A program made the translations under genes and the position numbers. Shown in pieces: positions 8,095 through 17,667 of a stretch of 54,555 nt of DNA. This DNA is from Deltaproteobacteria bacterium RIFOXYD12_FULL_56_24 (GTDB taxonomy: Bacteria > Desulfobacterota > Desulfobulbia > Desulfobulbales > Desulfurivibrionaceae). The notes beneath the pieces are model-generated. The model searched no databases. It was not told the origin of the DNA and worked only from the letters and a program-made list of their open reading frames with translations. Position 1 is the stretch's first letter. Each line of letters opens with the position of its first letter. The stretch lies in the NCBI GenBank assembly GCA_001799285.1, contig MGTD01000036.1:4863-59417 (forward strand), written 5' to 3'.

Positions 8095-8768
8095 AGCCGC
8101 CGGTCTTTTTTCTGCTCATCATCCTGCTGCTTGGCCTTACCGGCTGCGCGGCGCAACAGCCCTCCCTGCCGGAGCTGACCGTTGAAGCGGGAGAGGAGCG
8201 GAGGTGTGCGGCGGTCTTTCCCCAAGGACGCTGGGAGTTTGTCCATACCATTGAGTTCTCCATGGCGGATGGCTCCGGCGCCACGGTTCTCGGGGTGACC
8301 AGCCTTGGTGGAGACGAAATTGCCTGTGCCCTGATGACCGTTGAAGGGTTCACCCTCTTTGAGGCGGTGTATCGGGATAAAGAAGGCCTGGAAGTCCGGC
8401 GGGCGGTTCCTCCCTTTGACAAGCTTGCCTTTGCGGCAGGATTGATGGAAGATGTGCGGACGATTTTTCGCGCCCCTTCTCCCGCAAAGGTGCAATACGG
8501 ACGCGCCGGAGGCACGATCCCGATCTGCCGCTACACCGGGGTCGAGGGCCGGATCACCGATATTCTCCCGGCCATGGCTGGCTGCTGGCAGATACGAACC
8601 TATGGCGCCGATCAGGCCCTGAACCGCTCCGTGGTGGGGAGTTCCTGCCGCAAAGAGGGGGAGAGCCTGATCCCCGAACATTTTGAACTCAAGGGGTTCG
8701 GCCACACGAACTACACTCTGAAAATGACCCTGATCCATGTTGAAAATTTAGGAGCCGTTGGCAAATGA
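8091..8768 (+). CDS. DUF3261-like lipoprotein
   Basis: 225 residues. The N-terminus is a lipoprotein signal with the lipobox LTGC (Cys19 region), so it should be anchored in a membrane. The rest looks like the DUF3261 family seen next to LolA-like genes in polyene-type clusters: several predicted beta strands and few helices. It overlaps the LolA-like gene by four bases. The role is probably in product transfer to the outer membrane; no enzyme motif is visible. The family assignment is by pattern and context only. Confidence 0.75.
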   Translation: MKPPVFFLLIILLLGLTGCAAQQPSLPELTVEAGEERRCAAVFPQGRWEFVHTIEFSMADGSGATVLGVTSLGGDEIACALMTVEGFTLFEAVYRDKEGLEVRRAVPPFDKLAFAAGLMEDVRTIFRAPSPAKVQYGRAGGTIPICRYTGVEGRITDILPAMAGCWQIRTYGADQALNRSVVGSSCRKEGESLIPEHFELKGFGHTNYTLKMTLIHVENLGAVGK

Positions 8769-8871
8769 CTATTACATTTTTTTAATCATTTTGTTACGGC
8801 TCCTTATGCCGTTTTCGCTATAAAATACTACTGTTGCCTTATTCCAACGGCTTGAACGGGAAAGCACTGCC

Positions 8872-10137
8872 ATGAAATTCAAACTGATCTATCCCAAATG
8901 GGCCAAGCTGGACCGGCAGACAGAGTTTCACCTGCCGCCCCACGGCCCGGTGGTCTTTGCCGCCGCGCTGCCCGCCTATGTTGATGTTGATTTTATCGAC
9001 GAGAATCTGGAAGCCATCGATTTTGACGAGGCGGTGGATTTTGTCGGCATCTCCATGATGTTGACCGTGCAGGTCAAGCGGGGCTGGGAGATTGCCGATA
9101 TCTACCGGAAAAAAGGGATCAAGGTGATCTTCGGCGGCATTGCCACCATGCTCCATGCCGAGGAGACCATGGAACACGCCGATGCCGTTTTCCTGGGCGA
9201 AGCCGAGGGGCGGATGGAACAGGTCTTTGCCGATTTCCGGAACAACAAGCTACAGCCCTGCTACGACTTTATCAAGGATCGGCCCGATATCGGACTGGTG
9301 GGTCCGGCGCGCCGGGATCTTCTCAACCGTAAGCTCTACAACTACAAGGGCGTGCAGATGGTTGACCTGGTCCACGCCTCGCGCGGCTGCCGCTTCAACT
9401 GCTACCCCTGCGCCGTCTCCTACCTGGGCGGCCGCGTTTTCCGGCCTCGGCCCATCGACAAGGCCGTGGCCGAGATGGCCGGCATCGACAACAACCGGCT
9501 CTTCATCGTGGACAACTCCCTGGCCCAGAATACCCAGTGGGAGATGGATCTGTTCCGGGAAATGATCCCCTTGAAAAAGAAATGGTGCTCCCACCCCATT
9601 GAAGACAAGCCCGAGGTTCTGGATCTCGCGGCCCGGGCCGGGGCCTGGTACGTGTATCAGGCGGTCTTCGACACCTCGGATTACATCAAGGAGCGGATCA
9701 AGCGCTACCATGACCACGGGATCGGGGTTGAAGGCACGATCCTCCTTGGCCTCGACAACCACGATGAAGACTTTATCAAACGGCTGATCGATTTTTTGCT
9801 GGAGATCGAGCTCGATCTGGCCGAATTCACGGTCCTGACCCCTTTCCCCCACACCAAGGCCTGGGAGGAGCTGAACCGGCAGAATCGCATTCTCTCCCAG
9901 GACTGGAACGATTACTCGGCGGACAAGGTGGTGTTTCAGCCCAAACAGATGAGCCCGGACAGGTTGCAGGGACTGCTCGATTATGCCTGGAACACCTTTT
10001 ATCAGGATGAATCGCAAAAGTTCAAGATGGTGAAGCTGTTCCAGCAGGTGGTAAAAAAGGAGATGGCGGACGACACCTTCCAGCCGCGGGACAGAAGTCT
10101 TGCCGGGCAATCTTTTGGTCGGGATGCGAGCAGATAG
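8872..10137 (+). CDS. B12-binding-type radical SAM enzyme
   Basis: 421 residues. The N-terminal Rossmann-like region includes VDFVGISMMLTVQV and FGGIATMLHAEE, corresponding to the cobalamin-binding domain without a clear DxHxxG ligand. The cluster motif is CRFNCYPC (Cys173/177/180). After the barrel comes a C-terminal helical part. A 103-base gap upstream, with a TATAAAAT box at about 8819, may hold a separate promoter, but I could not find a matching -35. It is the last cluster gene before the defence island at about 10,140; the cluster resumes at 18,533. Confidence 0.9.
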   Translation: MKFKLIYPKWAKLDRQTEFHLPPHGPVVFAAALPAYVDVDFIDENLEAIDFDEAVDFVGISMMLTVQVKRGWEIADIYRKKGIKVIFGGIATMLHAEETMEHADAVFLGEAEGRMEQVFADFRNNKLQPCYDFIKDRPDIGLVGPARRDLLNRKLYNYKGVQMVDLVHASRGCRFNCYPCAVSYLGGRVFRPRPIDKAVAEMAGIDNNRLFIVDNSLAQNTQWEMDLFREMIPLKKKWCSHPIEDKPEVLDLAARAGAWYVYQAVFDTSDYIKERIKRYHDHGIGVEGTILLGLDNHDEDFIKRLIDFLLEIELDLAEFTVLTPFPHTKAWEELNRQNRILSQDWNDYSADKVVFQPKQMSPDRLQGLLDYAWNTFYQDESQKFKMVKLFQQVVKKEMADDTFQPRDRSLAGQSFGRDASR

Positions 10138-10261
10138 GATTTGATAGATTACATGGGGGATAGGGAAAGTGATAAGTCACTATTCTGTAAATTCAACTGT
10201 TGCGCACTCCAGCCTCAAACAGCCTTACGTCTCGCTCGCAACCTTCTGGAGTAACCACACC

Positions 10262-10555
10262 ATGACTAAAACAGCTACCACTCGCTATGACGTTGCAGAA
10301 CATCTCAGAACGCAAGAGGAAATGGCTGCTTACCTGGAAGCCTGCCTCGAAGAAGCAAATGGCGACGCCAGTTTTATTGCCAAAGCTCTTGGTGACATCG
10401 CCCGCGCCAAAGGTATGTCCCAAGTTGCTCGGGATGCAGGACTGTCCCGCGAAAGACTTTATAAGGCACTTTCCGGTGAACGTAGCCCAGGCGTCGATAC
10501 CATTTTTATCTCTCGACAAGAGCAACGAAAACCGTTACTTTTAGCGAGTGATTAA
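10262..10555 (+). CDS. HTH addiction-module antitoxin, orphan, C-terminus altered
   Basis: A 97-residue protein starting MTKTATTRYDVAEHL, as do many HigA-like antidote proteins, with an HTH (IARAKGMSQVARDAGLSRER). In relatives the C-terminus continues with a conserved helix after a SPxxDT motif. Here it reads SPGVDT, then diverges to FISRQEQRKP, so the tail seems replaced or frameshifted. A GGAGT ribosome site precedes the ATG. No toxin gene is visible in the 125 bases upstream, so it is probably an orphan or decayed unit at the island's left edge. Confidence 0.7.
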   Translation: MTKTATTRYDVAEHLRTQEEMAAYLEACLEEANGDASFIAKALGDIARAKGMSQVARDAGLSRERLYKALSGERSPGVDTIFISRQEQRKPLLLASD

Positions 10556-10573
10556 TTTAAAGATGGGAACAAC

Positions 10574-11356
10574 ATGCTCGCATCCAGATTCATTTCCGAT
10601 TTGGCGGCACGGGGCCGGTACACCTTTACGGTCGAGGAAGCTGCCAAAGCCCTGCACCAGTCTCCGGTCGCGGCGCGAGCAGCGCTGAGGCGGCTGGGCA
10701 AGAAGGGCGAAATCGCCATGCCCTACCGAGGCTTCTGGGTAATTGTCCCCCCGGAAAACCGAAGCAGCGGTTGCCTGCCCCCGGACCAATTTATCCCGCA
10801 ACTGATGGAGCACCTGAAAGAGCCCTACTATGCAGGTCTTTTGAGTGCGGCAGAGCACCTTGGCGCTGCGCATCATCGCCCCCAGGTATTTCAGGTTGTT
10901 GTGGCAAAAAACCGCCCTCCCATCGATTGCGGCAAGGTTAGAATAAGGTTCATTGCCCGCAAAAATGTCGCGGAAATCCCAACTGTCTCTTTCAAGACCC
11001 CGCGCGGTTTTCTGAAACTCTCCACCCCGGAGGCAACCTCCTTTGATCTGGTAGGTTATCCGGATCGTTCGGCGGGTTTGGATAATGTGGCAACCATTCT
11101 GGCGGAACTGGCCGAACAGCTCGATGCCGGCAAGCTGGTCGAGGTGGCCAGGCTCTCGCCCATTGCCTGGGCACAACGGCTGGGGTATCTCCTTGACCTG
11201 GTAATGGCTGACGACAAGACGGCTGCCCTGGCGAGGTACATCGAGCAGAAACAGCCGGTGGTAACCCCGCTCGCGCGATCCATTCCCTTTAAAGGGGCGG
11301 AAAAGAATTCGCGTTGGCGGGTTATGATCAACACTGCGGTGGAGGCGGAAGTTTGA
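10574..11356 (+). CDS. AbiEi-type antitoxin (type IV toxin-antitoxin)
   Basis: 260 residues with an N-terminal winged-helix part (FTVEEAAKALHQ..AARAALRRLGKKGEIAMPYRGFWVI) and a C-terminal domain typical of AbiEi (PYYAGLLSAAEHLGAAHHRP and TPEATSFDLV). AbiEi represses its own operon and counters the nucleotidyltransferase toxin AbiEii. The toxin gene should follow with a short overlap, and its first codons do, but it is cut short (see next entry). The antitoxin alone appears intact. Confidence 0.83.
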   Translation: MLASRFISDLAARGRYTFTVEEAAKALHQSPVAARAALRRLGKKGEIAMPYRGFWVIVPPENRSSGCLPPDQFIPQLMEHLKEPYYAGLLSAAEHLGAAHHRPQVFQVVVAKNRPPIDCGKVRIRFIARKNVAEIPTVSFKTPRGFLKLSTPEATSFDLVGYPDRSAGLDNVATILAELAEQLDAGKLVEVARLSPIAWAQRLGYLLDLVMADDKTAALARYIEQKQPVVTPLARSIPFKGAEKNSRWRVMINTAVEAEV

Positions 11357-11418
11357 TACCACTCGACTTCATTACGGAATGGAGATCAAAGGCGCCCTGG
11401 CAGGGAGGAAGTAAGTAG
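11353..11418 (+). pseudogene. AbiEii toxin stub (first about 16 codons)
   Basis: The frame starting at TTG 11353, overlapping the AbiEi stop by two bases, reads IPLDFITEWRSKAPW, which is the usual N-terminus of AbiEii nucleotidyltransferase toxins. It then loses similarity and stops at 11416-11418. A normal AbiEii is about 300 residues, so nearly all of it is missing. The break point is near 11400, and DNA from a different gene (opposite strand) begins within 30 bases. Confidence 0.65.
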
Positions 11419-11427
11419 AGTTCCTGT

Positions 11428-11649
11428 TCAAGCCTGGTTTCCACCTCGCTGGGCCTGAGCCTGCCGGGCCTGGAGACGGCGAACGATCTTCTCCTGGTCA
11501 ACAACGGGCCACCAGTGGGAAATTGGGGACTTCAGTTTATAAGATTCTTTGCCGTAAACGGGTTCCAGTGCATCAAAACTTATAACTTGAAGTACGTCTC
11601 CCGGCGTGCCCCGTCCCCGTTCTGCCCATCGCTCGGTCTGCCGTCTGTT
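11428..11649 (-). pseudogene. 3' fragment of an unrecognised gene
   Basis: On the minus strand a 73-codon open frame has no start codon near its 5' end and terminates at 11428. It reads like true protein, with segments such as GTPGDVLQVISFDALEP, SYKLKSPISHWWPVVDQE and KIVRRLQARQAQAQRGG. I do not recognise the family. Its lack of a start and its position next to the AbiEii break suggest it is the 3' end of a gene deleted or brought in by the same event. From 11650 to 11880 I see no convincing gene. Confidence 0.4.
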
Positions 11650-11880
11650 TTAATTTTATCACAGAGAGTTTTTCAACATGGGGTGCGGCAAATTTCAAGA
11701 TAGTTTTCCGTTGACTTGTCTGTAATGTCTTGATTTCATTGTTATGATATTGCCTTGTTAGAGATAATCACGCGCTGCCTTTACAGAAGAATATCGCCAT
11801 GCCTTTATTTAACCACCATGATCTACGGGAACGCACCAGGGGCTGGTGTTCCCCAACACGTTCTGTTTATAGTAATTTAT

Positions 11881-11909
11881 TTGTACGTATACACATCGCA
11901 CAGTATAAA
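11881..11909 (+). promoter_or_regulatory. Sigma-70-like promoter for hsdMS
   Basis: TTGTAC at 11881-11886 and TATAAA at 11904-11909, separated by 17 bases, lie about 80 bases before the hsdMS start in an AT-rich stretch. This is the best consensus match in the window. It should drive the restriction-modification operon. Confidence 0.6.
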
Positions 11910-11989
11910 TATGAATAAATTGATATAGGGTGAGCATTATGGACAAGAATAGCTAATTAGCAAGCAATGCCCCCCACCCACCAGGATAA

Positions 11990-14900
11990 ATGATTATGGC
12001 CCGTTCCACTGTCCACTACGCTGATAAAGAAACTAACAACATCCTCAAAAAACTGCACAATAAGTTGCGGCCCGCCGGCACGCCGGTGCAGCGGGTAGAA
12101 TACATCATCGAGCTGCTGTTGTTGCGCATCTTCGAGGTCAAGCTGGTGCAAGACCCTGAGTACGAACAGTTGCGTGGTGCGTTTGCCGGTGACAACGAAG
12201 CGCGGCTATTCACTTCATTGTTGAGCCTGCCCAACGACCAAATCCTGACTGCGCTCAACACGCGTTTTTTCCCTTTCTATGCCCATATCCTCAGCGAAGC
12301 GCGCAAAGTCTGGCAAGGCAATCTCTCCACCAAGGTGCAGGATCAACTGATTCTGATCGAGGAGGTTTTCGGCAACTCCAACTTCACCAACAACGTGACC
12401 AGCGGCAACATGGCCGAAATCATCGGGCTGGTCGCTGAACTCGACAGCGAACGGCTACTGAAAACCGACCTGTTGGGCGATGCCATCGAATCGGCACTCT
12501 CGGAAACCGGCGGCACCAAAGATATCGGCCTGCATCGTACACCCGACCACATCCGGCAATTCATGGTCGGTTTGACCGCGCCCACTTTCAAGTCGCGGCT
12601 ATTTGACCCGGCAGTGGGCACCGGCGGCTTCATGTTCGACAGCTTTGAATATGTGCTCGAAGGCGTCTATCGCGAAGGCCATTGGCCCGGCACCAAGGCA
12701 CACCCGGAACTCATTGTATGGTTCAAAAATTGGTTCGACCAGTATCCGACAGAGCTGCCGTCGCATGAAGTAACTACCGATTTTTATCGCTCCGGTGTAG
12801 GTGGTATCGAGTATCTCGGCATGGTGCGCAAAATGGCCGCGATCAATTTCTATGTGCGTGGCATCAACCCTGGCAACATCCAGCAGGGCGACGCGCTGGA
12901 AAAATTCGGCAGCGTTATTTTGCCCAACAGCAAAAGTATTGTACTCGCCAATCCGCCTTTTGGCGCGGAACGGGACAAAGAAGCCTATCCCAATGTTTGG
13001 AGCGAATACCCCACCGAGGGCGAAACCACCATCCTCTTCGTCAAGCTGATGCTGGAAACCTTGGAGCAACACGGGGTGTGTGCCGTCATCGTCTCCGAAG
13101 GATTTTTGACCTGGGATCAAAACAGCGCCCGCTCCCTGCGCCGTGCCTTGCTCGAAGAATGCAACCTGCAAGCCATCATCAGCCTGCCGCAAGGGTTGTT
13201 TGTCAGTAAGGGAGGGCAAGGGCCGAAAACCTCTATCCTGCTATTTGTCAAAGGCCAACCCACCAAGCGCGTCTGGTTTTACAAAGTCACCAATGACGGC
13301 TACACGATGGGCACCAACCGTAAGCCCATCGCCGGTAGCCAATTGGTCGAGGCACTCGACCTGTTTCACACCCATGTGCGGCAAGGCAAAGAACCGCCCG
13401 AGAGCAGGCATTCTTTCTGCATCCCAGCCGAATGGATCAAGATACTCGACCCCCGCATAAAGGATCGCATTCGCGCCGAAACGCGCGCCGATATGACCGC
13501 AAAGGAAACCGACGACAGAGCTAAGCAACTGGAAAAGTGGAATGCCCAGATTGCCGCAAAGAAGCTCACGACCGCCGAGCGCGACCAGCGGCTCGCGCAA
13601 CACGCCGAACTCTGGTTTAGCAAAACCGAAAATGAAATTGCCCGCAAGATCGAGCGGTCACATCTCTATTCTTTCAACTTGCCCAACTACCGCAGCAGCT
13701 TGACCTTGGAGCAGATTAAGGCATGGAAAAGTTTCGCAGCAACGCGCCTGCGCGAGGGCGCTGAAGAAAAAACGTTGGAAGGAAAATACCGCACCATCGC
13801 CGCCGCCCGTACCGAGGAACTGGACGAGATGCTGTCCTCGCTCGATCCGAGACATACGCTGGAACTCGACTGGGCGCGGCAGTTTCTGACCAGCGTGCCA
13901 GCGGAGGAATTCCAGCGGCACCCGCATTTGAATACTTTGCAGGTAGTGATTGCTTCGCAGGCAAAGGCACTACGCATACAACTGAAAGACCTAATTAAAC
14001 CGCGTCAGGAAAAAGTAAAAAAAGACGACTACGATGGTGCATTGCCCATTGTCGAAAAAATCAGCTTTGCCGATGGCCTTCTACATTTCAGGGATGAGCG
14101 CGAAACAGGGATGGACTTGTATAAGGCGTACAAAGGCGACCTCGTTACATCAAAGATCAATTTGCACCAAGGAGCGTTAGCTCTTGCACCCTGCACCCTT
14201 GTTACCTCGACGCATTACTTGCCATACGAAATTAATGTGGGCGAAATTGATCCAGACTATCTGGTTGCAGTGCTACGTTCCACACAGTTTCGTGCGTTGA
14301 TTGATGCGCAGAAGAACAGCGGAATCAAAAATGAACAGGGAGCAGAGTTTCTTGGTGGGTTTGAGATTCCGCTCCCCGCTCTTGAAGAACAGAAGAAAGA
14401 GGTTAGCGAACTGAAAAAATTATCGGCCATGCAATTCCATGCCAACGGTTTTGTTGATGCATGGAGTGTAGATTTGTTCCTGTCTTTCGATGGCGAATCT
14501 ATGTTGTTGGGCGACATGGCCGATGTCGATGCCAAGGTCATCAAAGACCTAAATGTGGTGTCAGATGTCCGGTATGTCGGGGGCGAGCATATTGAATCAG
14601 GAACAGGGCGGCTAGTCGCAACGCAGACAGTCGCAGAGGCCGGAATAATTGGACCATCGTATCCTTTCAGGGCAGGTCAGGTTGTTTACAGCAAGGTGCG
14701 GCCTAATTTGAGGAAGTGTTTTTTTGCTGACTTCGATGGCGTGTGCAGTTCCGATATTTACCCATACACGATCAAATCAGAAAAGATTTTCGCAGAGTAT
14801 TTTGCTATTGTTTTGGCATCGAACTGGTTTGCGGAGCAGACGCTAGAGTTTCAAGAGCGCGCAGGTATGCCGAAGGTGAATCGAGACCAACTTGCGACTA

Positions 14901-15049
14901 TTCGGATCATTGTCCCGAGCATTGAAGATCAATTGAGGTGCGTAAGTAACTACAAGGCAAACCGATTCGTCATTGATGGGTTAGAGGCAAGTGCCAAAGT
15001 TTGCAGACAAAAAGCACTGAATATCATTAGCTTAATCTGGGAGTCCTAA
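11990..15049 (+). CDS. hsdM: Type I methylase fused to specificity subunit (HsdM-HsdS)
   Basis: 1019 residues. Residues 1-500 are an N6-adenine DNA methylase: a HsdM-type N-terminal helical part, SAM motif DPAVGTGGF near 205, and catalytic NPPFG near 320. Residues about 500-690 are a charged helical linker (EKWNAQIAAKKLTTAERD and similar). Residues about 690-1019 have two target-recognition-like segments, each ending in the typical specificity-subunit pattern (GGFEIPLPALEEQKKEV and VNRDQLATIRIIVPS). Normal type I systems use separate M and S genes. Two ATGs (11990 and 11996) are possible; AGGA at 11982 fits the second slightly better. It is followed two bases later by hsdR. Confidence 0.92.
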   Translation: MIMARSTVHYADKETNNILKKLHNKLRPAGTPVQRVEYIIELLLLRIFEVKLVQDPEYEQLRGAFAGDNEARLFTSLLSLPNDQILTALNTRFFPFYAHILSEARKVWQGNLSTKVQDQLILIEEVFGNSNFTNNVTSGNMAEIIGLVAELDSERLLKTDLLGDAIESALSETGGTKDIGLHRTPDHIRQFMVGLTAPTFKSRLFDPAVGTGGFMFDSFEYVLEGVYREGHWPGTKAHPELIVWFKNWFDQYPTELPSHEVTTDFYRSGVGGIEYLGMVRKMAAINFYVRGINPGNIQQGDALEKFGSVILPNSKSIVLANPPFGAERDKEAYPNVWSEYPTEGETTILFVKLMLETLEQHGVCAVIVSEGFLTWDQNSARSLRRALLEECNLQAIISLPQGLFVSKGGQGPKTSILLFVKGQPTKRVWFYKVTNDGYTMGTNRKPIAGSQLVEALDLFHTHVRQGKEPPESRHSFCIPAEWIKILDPRIKDRIRAETRADMTAKETDDRAKQLEKWNAQIAAKKLTTAERDQRLAQHAELWFSKTENEIARKIERSHLYSFNLPNYRSSLTLEQIKAWKSFAATRLREGAEEKTLEGKYRTIAAARTEELDEMLSSLDPRHTLELDWARQFLTSVPAEEFQRHPHLNTLQVVIASQAKALRIQLKDLIKPRQEKVKKDDYDGALPIVEKISFADGLLHFRDERETGMDLYKAYKGDLVTSKINLHQGALALAPCTLVTSTHYLPYEINVGEIDPDYLVAVLRSTQFRALIDAQKNSGIKNEQGAEFLGGFEIPLPALEEQKKEVSELKKLSAMQFHANGFVDAWSVDLFLSFDGESMLLGDMADVDAKVIKDLNVVSDVRYVGGEHIESGTGRLVATQTVAEAGIIGPSYPFRAGQVVYSKVRPNLRKCFFADFDGVCSSDIYPYTIKSEKIFAEYFAIVLASNWFAEQTLEFQERAGMPKVNRDQLATIRIIVPSIEDQLRCVSNYKANRFVIDGLEASAKVCRQKALNIISLIWES

Positions 15050-15051
15050 TC

Positions 15052-17457
15052 ATGCCCAAGCCCACAAAGACCGGAGTGTTCGACAACGAGGCTTCGGCAG
15101 TTGATCTCAAGGTCTATGATGTTCTGAAGTCACTGGGCTGGACTGTTGAAAATAAGGGGCTGCTCTATCAACCGAGCTATGCGCTGACCGAGGAAGAGCA
15201 GAAGGATTTTCCCGGTAGCAAGTCCATCAAGCCGGATTTCGTGTTGCAGGATATGCAGGGGTTTTCTCTGGCGGTGATCGAAAACAAGCTGGACGATCCG
15301 GCGAAGGCGTTGCCCAAGCTGCGACTGAAATATAGCCGCGTGCTGAAACCCCGTTTTCTTTATGCCTGTGCGGCGGATGGTTCTGGTGGGCTGAAGGTGT
15401 TGTTTTTCGACCTCGCATGGCGTGGGGTGGATGCGGCTGATTTTCGTGTGGTCGATAGCTTTATGTCGTTGACGGACATGAAGCTGAAGATTGAGCAGGA
15501 CAAGCTGAAGCGGCAGGAACAGGAAATACGCATCGACACGACGCTGGCTGGCGGCTTTGATCCGGCGGCGGGCAAGGAGCGCGCTTATCAATTGACCTGC
15601 ATCCTCATACTGCTCAATCTTTACCGCGAGGGCAAGATGAAGATGCTGGTACACATGGCGACCGGCTTGGGTAAGACGCGGACGATGGTTGCGCTGGTCA
15701 AGGCGTTGCTTGAACATGCGCTGGCCAGGCGCATCTTGTTCGTGGTGGATAGGCGCACGCTGGCGCGACAGGCAATCAGCAAGGGGTTCCAACTGCTTGC
15801 GCCTACCTACAACAGCCACTGGATTACCTCGGCCAGTTGGCGGGCGCACAAGAACAAGAATATCCATGTGGTGGTGATCGACACGCTGGAACAGCTCTAC
15901 GACAAAATTCCGAGCAACTTCTACGACCTCATCATTGTGGACGAGTGCCACCGCTCAATCACGGTGAACCGCAATCTGGTGTTCGATCATTTTGTTTGCC
16001 CGCGTATCGGCCTGACCGCGACCCCGCGCATTGCTGTTGCGCCGAAGGGCGGCAAGCTCGACGATGAGGATGCCGCCATCAACGATACCTATCGCCTGTT
16101 CGGCTGCGAGACCGGTGAGCCAGATTTTAAGTTTGACCTTGACCGGGCTATCGAAGAAGGCTTTTTAGCACCCTACCGAAAGGAGGAGCACATTACCGCG
16201 CTCACCAAGGAGGCCATGGAAAATGGCGTGCTCTACGACCATTTGCTCGACCCGGAAACCCGCGATCGCATTGAGCTAGGAGCGCAACAAACAATCGAGC
16301 TGGAGAAGCTTAACAAGCGCATCTTGAGCGACGAACAAGCCAACCGCTGGGCGGAGATTCTGCGCAAGGAAACCGAGTACGGCGAAAAAATTATTCTGTT
16401 TGCGGCCAGCCAGGCGCATAGCCTGATGCTGGTGAAAGCGATCAACAAGGCATTCAACGATTCAAGCCAAAGCCCGCGGTACGCCGAAGCAATTATTTCG
16501 GAAAACGAAGACATCAACGAATCGCTCAAGGAGTGGTTTGATCGCCCTTACTCAAATCCTCGCGTGGTGGTGTCGGTGGACATCATGAGTACAGGCGTTG
16601 ATATTCCGTGCGTGCGTTACATCGCTTTTGGTGCGATCACCAAATCGGTAGGAAAGTATTTGCAGATGCTGGGACGTGGCACGCGGCTCGACCCGAAAAC
16701 CGGTAAATTCAGTTTCAAGATTCTCGATTTTGTCGGCCTGTGCAATCGGATGGGCGATAACGGCAAGGGTACGTTGATACCGAACGAAAAGGTGGTTAAA
16801 CCCGGCGCGGGGGGTAATGGTGGTGGTGGGGGCGGCGGCGGTGGAGTTGAGGGGATTCTGGATAACCCTGATCCCGCGAGCCTGATTCAGCGCGTGCAGA
16901 TTACGGAGGAAGGCATCAAGATTATTGACAACATCCCCATTGCCAAGGCACGCGAACTGTTCGAGGAAGGCGTTAAATCAACGATGGACCCGCGTATCGC
17001 CCTGCTGCGGCGCAAGGCATGGGAAGACAAGGATTACCAGCCAACCGAGGAAGAACTCGCGCTCATCAAAGAATGGGCGGCAGCACCCGACGTGATTTTG
17101 TCCGAGGAACAATTGCAGCGGATTTACGAGTATCCGGCCGGATCGGTTTGGGATTTTTTTCTCGCCGTGCTGGGCGTAAAAAAGATACCAACCACGCGCG
17201 AACTTATCGAGGCGGGTTTCGAGAGTTATCTAGGGCTTTACAATTTCACCGACGATCAAGCCAAGGCGCTGCGCAAGATCAAGGATGTATTTGTCGCCAA
17301 CCTTTCGTCGCACGGACGGGTTGATCTCGACACGATTTTTGCCGATCCTATTTATGCTCGGCTGATTGGCGACTTTGAGGATATCAACCGCAAGTTCGAC
17401 GGAAAATTGCGTAAGATAGTGGCGGAAATGCAAGGTTGTTTCAGGACGGCGGCTTGA
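15052..17457 (+). CDS. hsdR: Type I restriction endonuclease, HsdR-like
   Basis: 801 residues. N-terminal nuclease motif: PDFV (Asp62) with AVIENK (Glu77-x-Lys79), a PD-(D/E)xK core. Then come the translocase motifs: Walker A MATGLGKT (202-209), DECH (297-300), LTATP, and a second RecA domain with GRGTR. A run of glycines near residue 590 links to the C-terminal helical part. It cuts unmodified DNA after translocation with the M-S protein. It is at the shorter end for HsdR but looks complete. It starts two bases after the hsdMS stop, so they form one operon. Confidence 0.93.
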   Translation: MPKPTKTGVFDNEASAVDLKVYDVLKSLGWTVENKGLLYQPSYALTEEEQKDFPGSKSIKPDFVLQDMQGFSLAVIENKLDDPAKALPKLRLKYSRVLKPRFLYACAADGSGGLKVLFFDLAWRGVDAADFRVVDSFMSLTDMKLKIEQDKLKRQEQEIRIDTTLAGGFDPAAGKERAYQLTCILILLNLYREGKMKMLVHMATGLGKTRTMVALVKALLEHALARRILFVVDRRTLARQAISKGFQLLAPTYNSHWITSASWRAHKNKNIHVVVIDTLEQLYDKIPSNFYDLIIVDECHRSITVNRNLVFDHFVCPRIGLTATPRIAVAPKGGKLDDEDAAINDTYRLFGCETGEPDFKFDLDRAIEEGFLAPYRKEEHITALTKEAMENGVLYDHLLDPETRDRIELGAQQTIELEKLNKRILSDEQANRWAEILRKETEYGEKIILFAASQAHSLMLVKAINKAFNDSSQSPRYAEAIISENEDINESLKEWFDRPYSNPRVVVSVDIMSTGVDIPCVRYIAFGAITKSVGKYLQMLGRGTRLDPKTGKFSFKILDFVGLCNRMGDNGKGTLIPNEKVVKPGAGGNGGGGGGGGGVEGILDNPDPASLIQRVQITEEGIKIIDNIPIAKARELFEEGVKSTMDPRIALLRRKAWEDKDYQPTEEELALIKEWAAAPDVILSEEQLQRIYEYPAGSVWDFFLAVLGVKKIPTTRELIEAGFESYLGLYNFTDDQAKALRKIKDVFVANLSSHGRVDLDTIFADPIYARLIGDFEDINRKFDGKLRKIVAEMQGCFRTAA

Positions 17458-17667
17458 ACAGGCCGCGGCGCTGTTTCTTATGACAGATAGGCCAAGGACT
17501 TTGCGATATGACTACTCTTCCCGGAGAATTTTGTCAAACAGGACAGGCCGCACTGTGTTGGCTAAGTCCGTTGCCAACCTGATGCATCTTCGCAAAATCC
17601 CACCCTTTTGAGTATTGATTGCTGTTTGGCATTCTGAAGGAAATTAACAATTAGGCAAGGAGCAGAC

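Noticed and set aside
10138-10261. Toxin gene upstream of the orphan antitoxin
   Set aside because: No open frame resembling HigB or RelE could be found in the 124 bases available.
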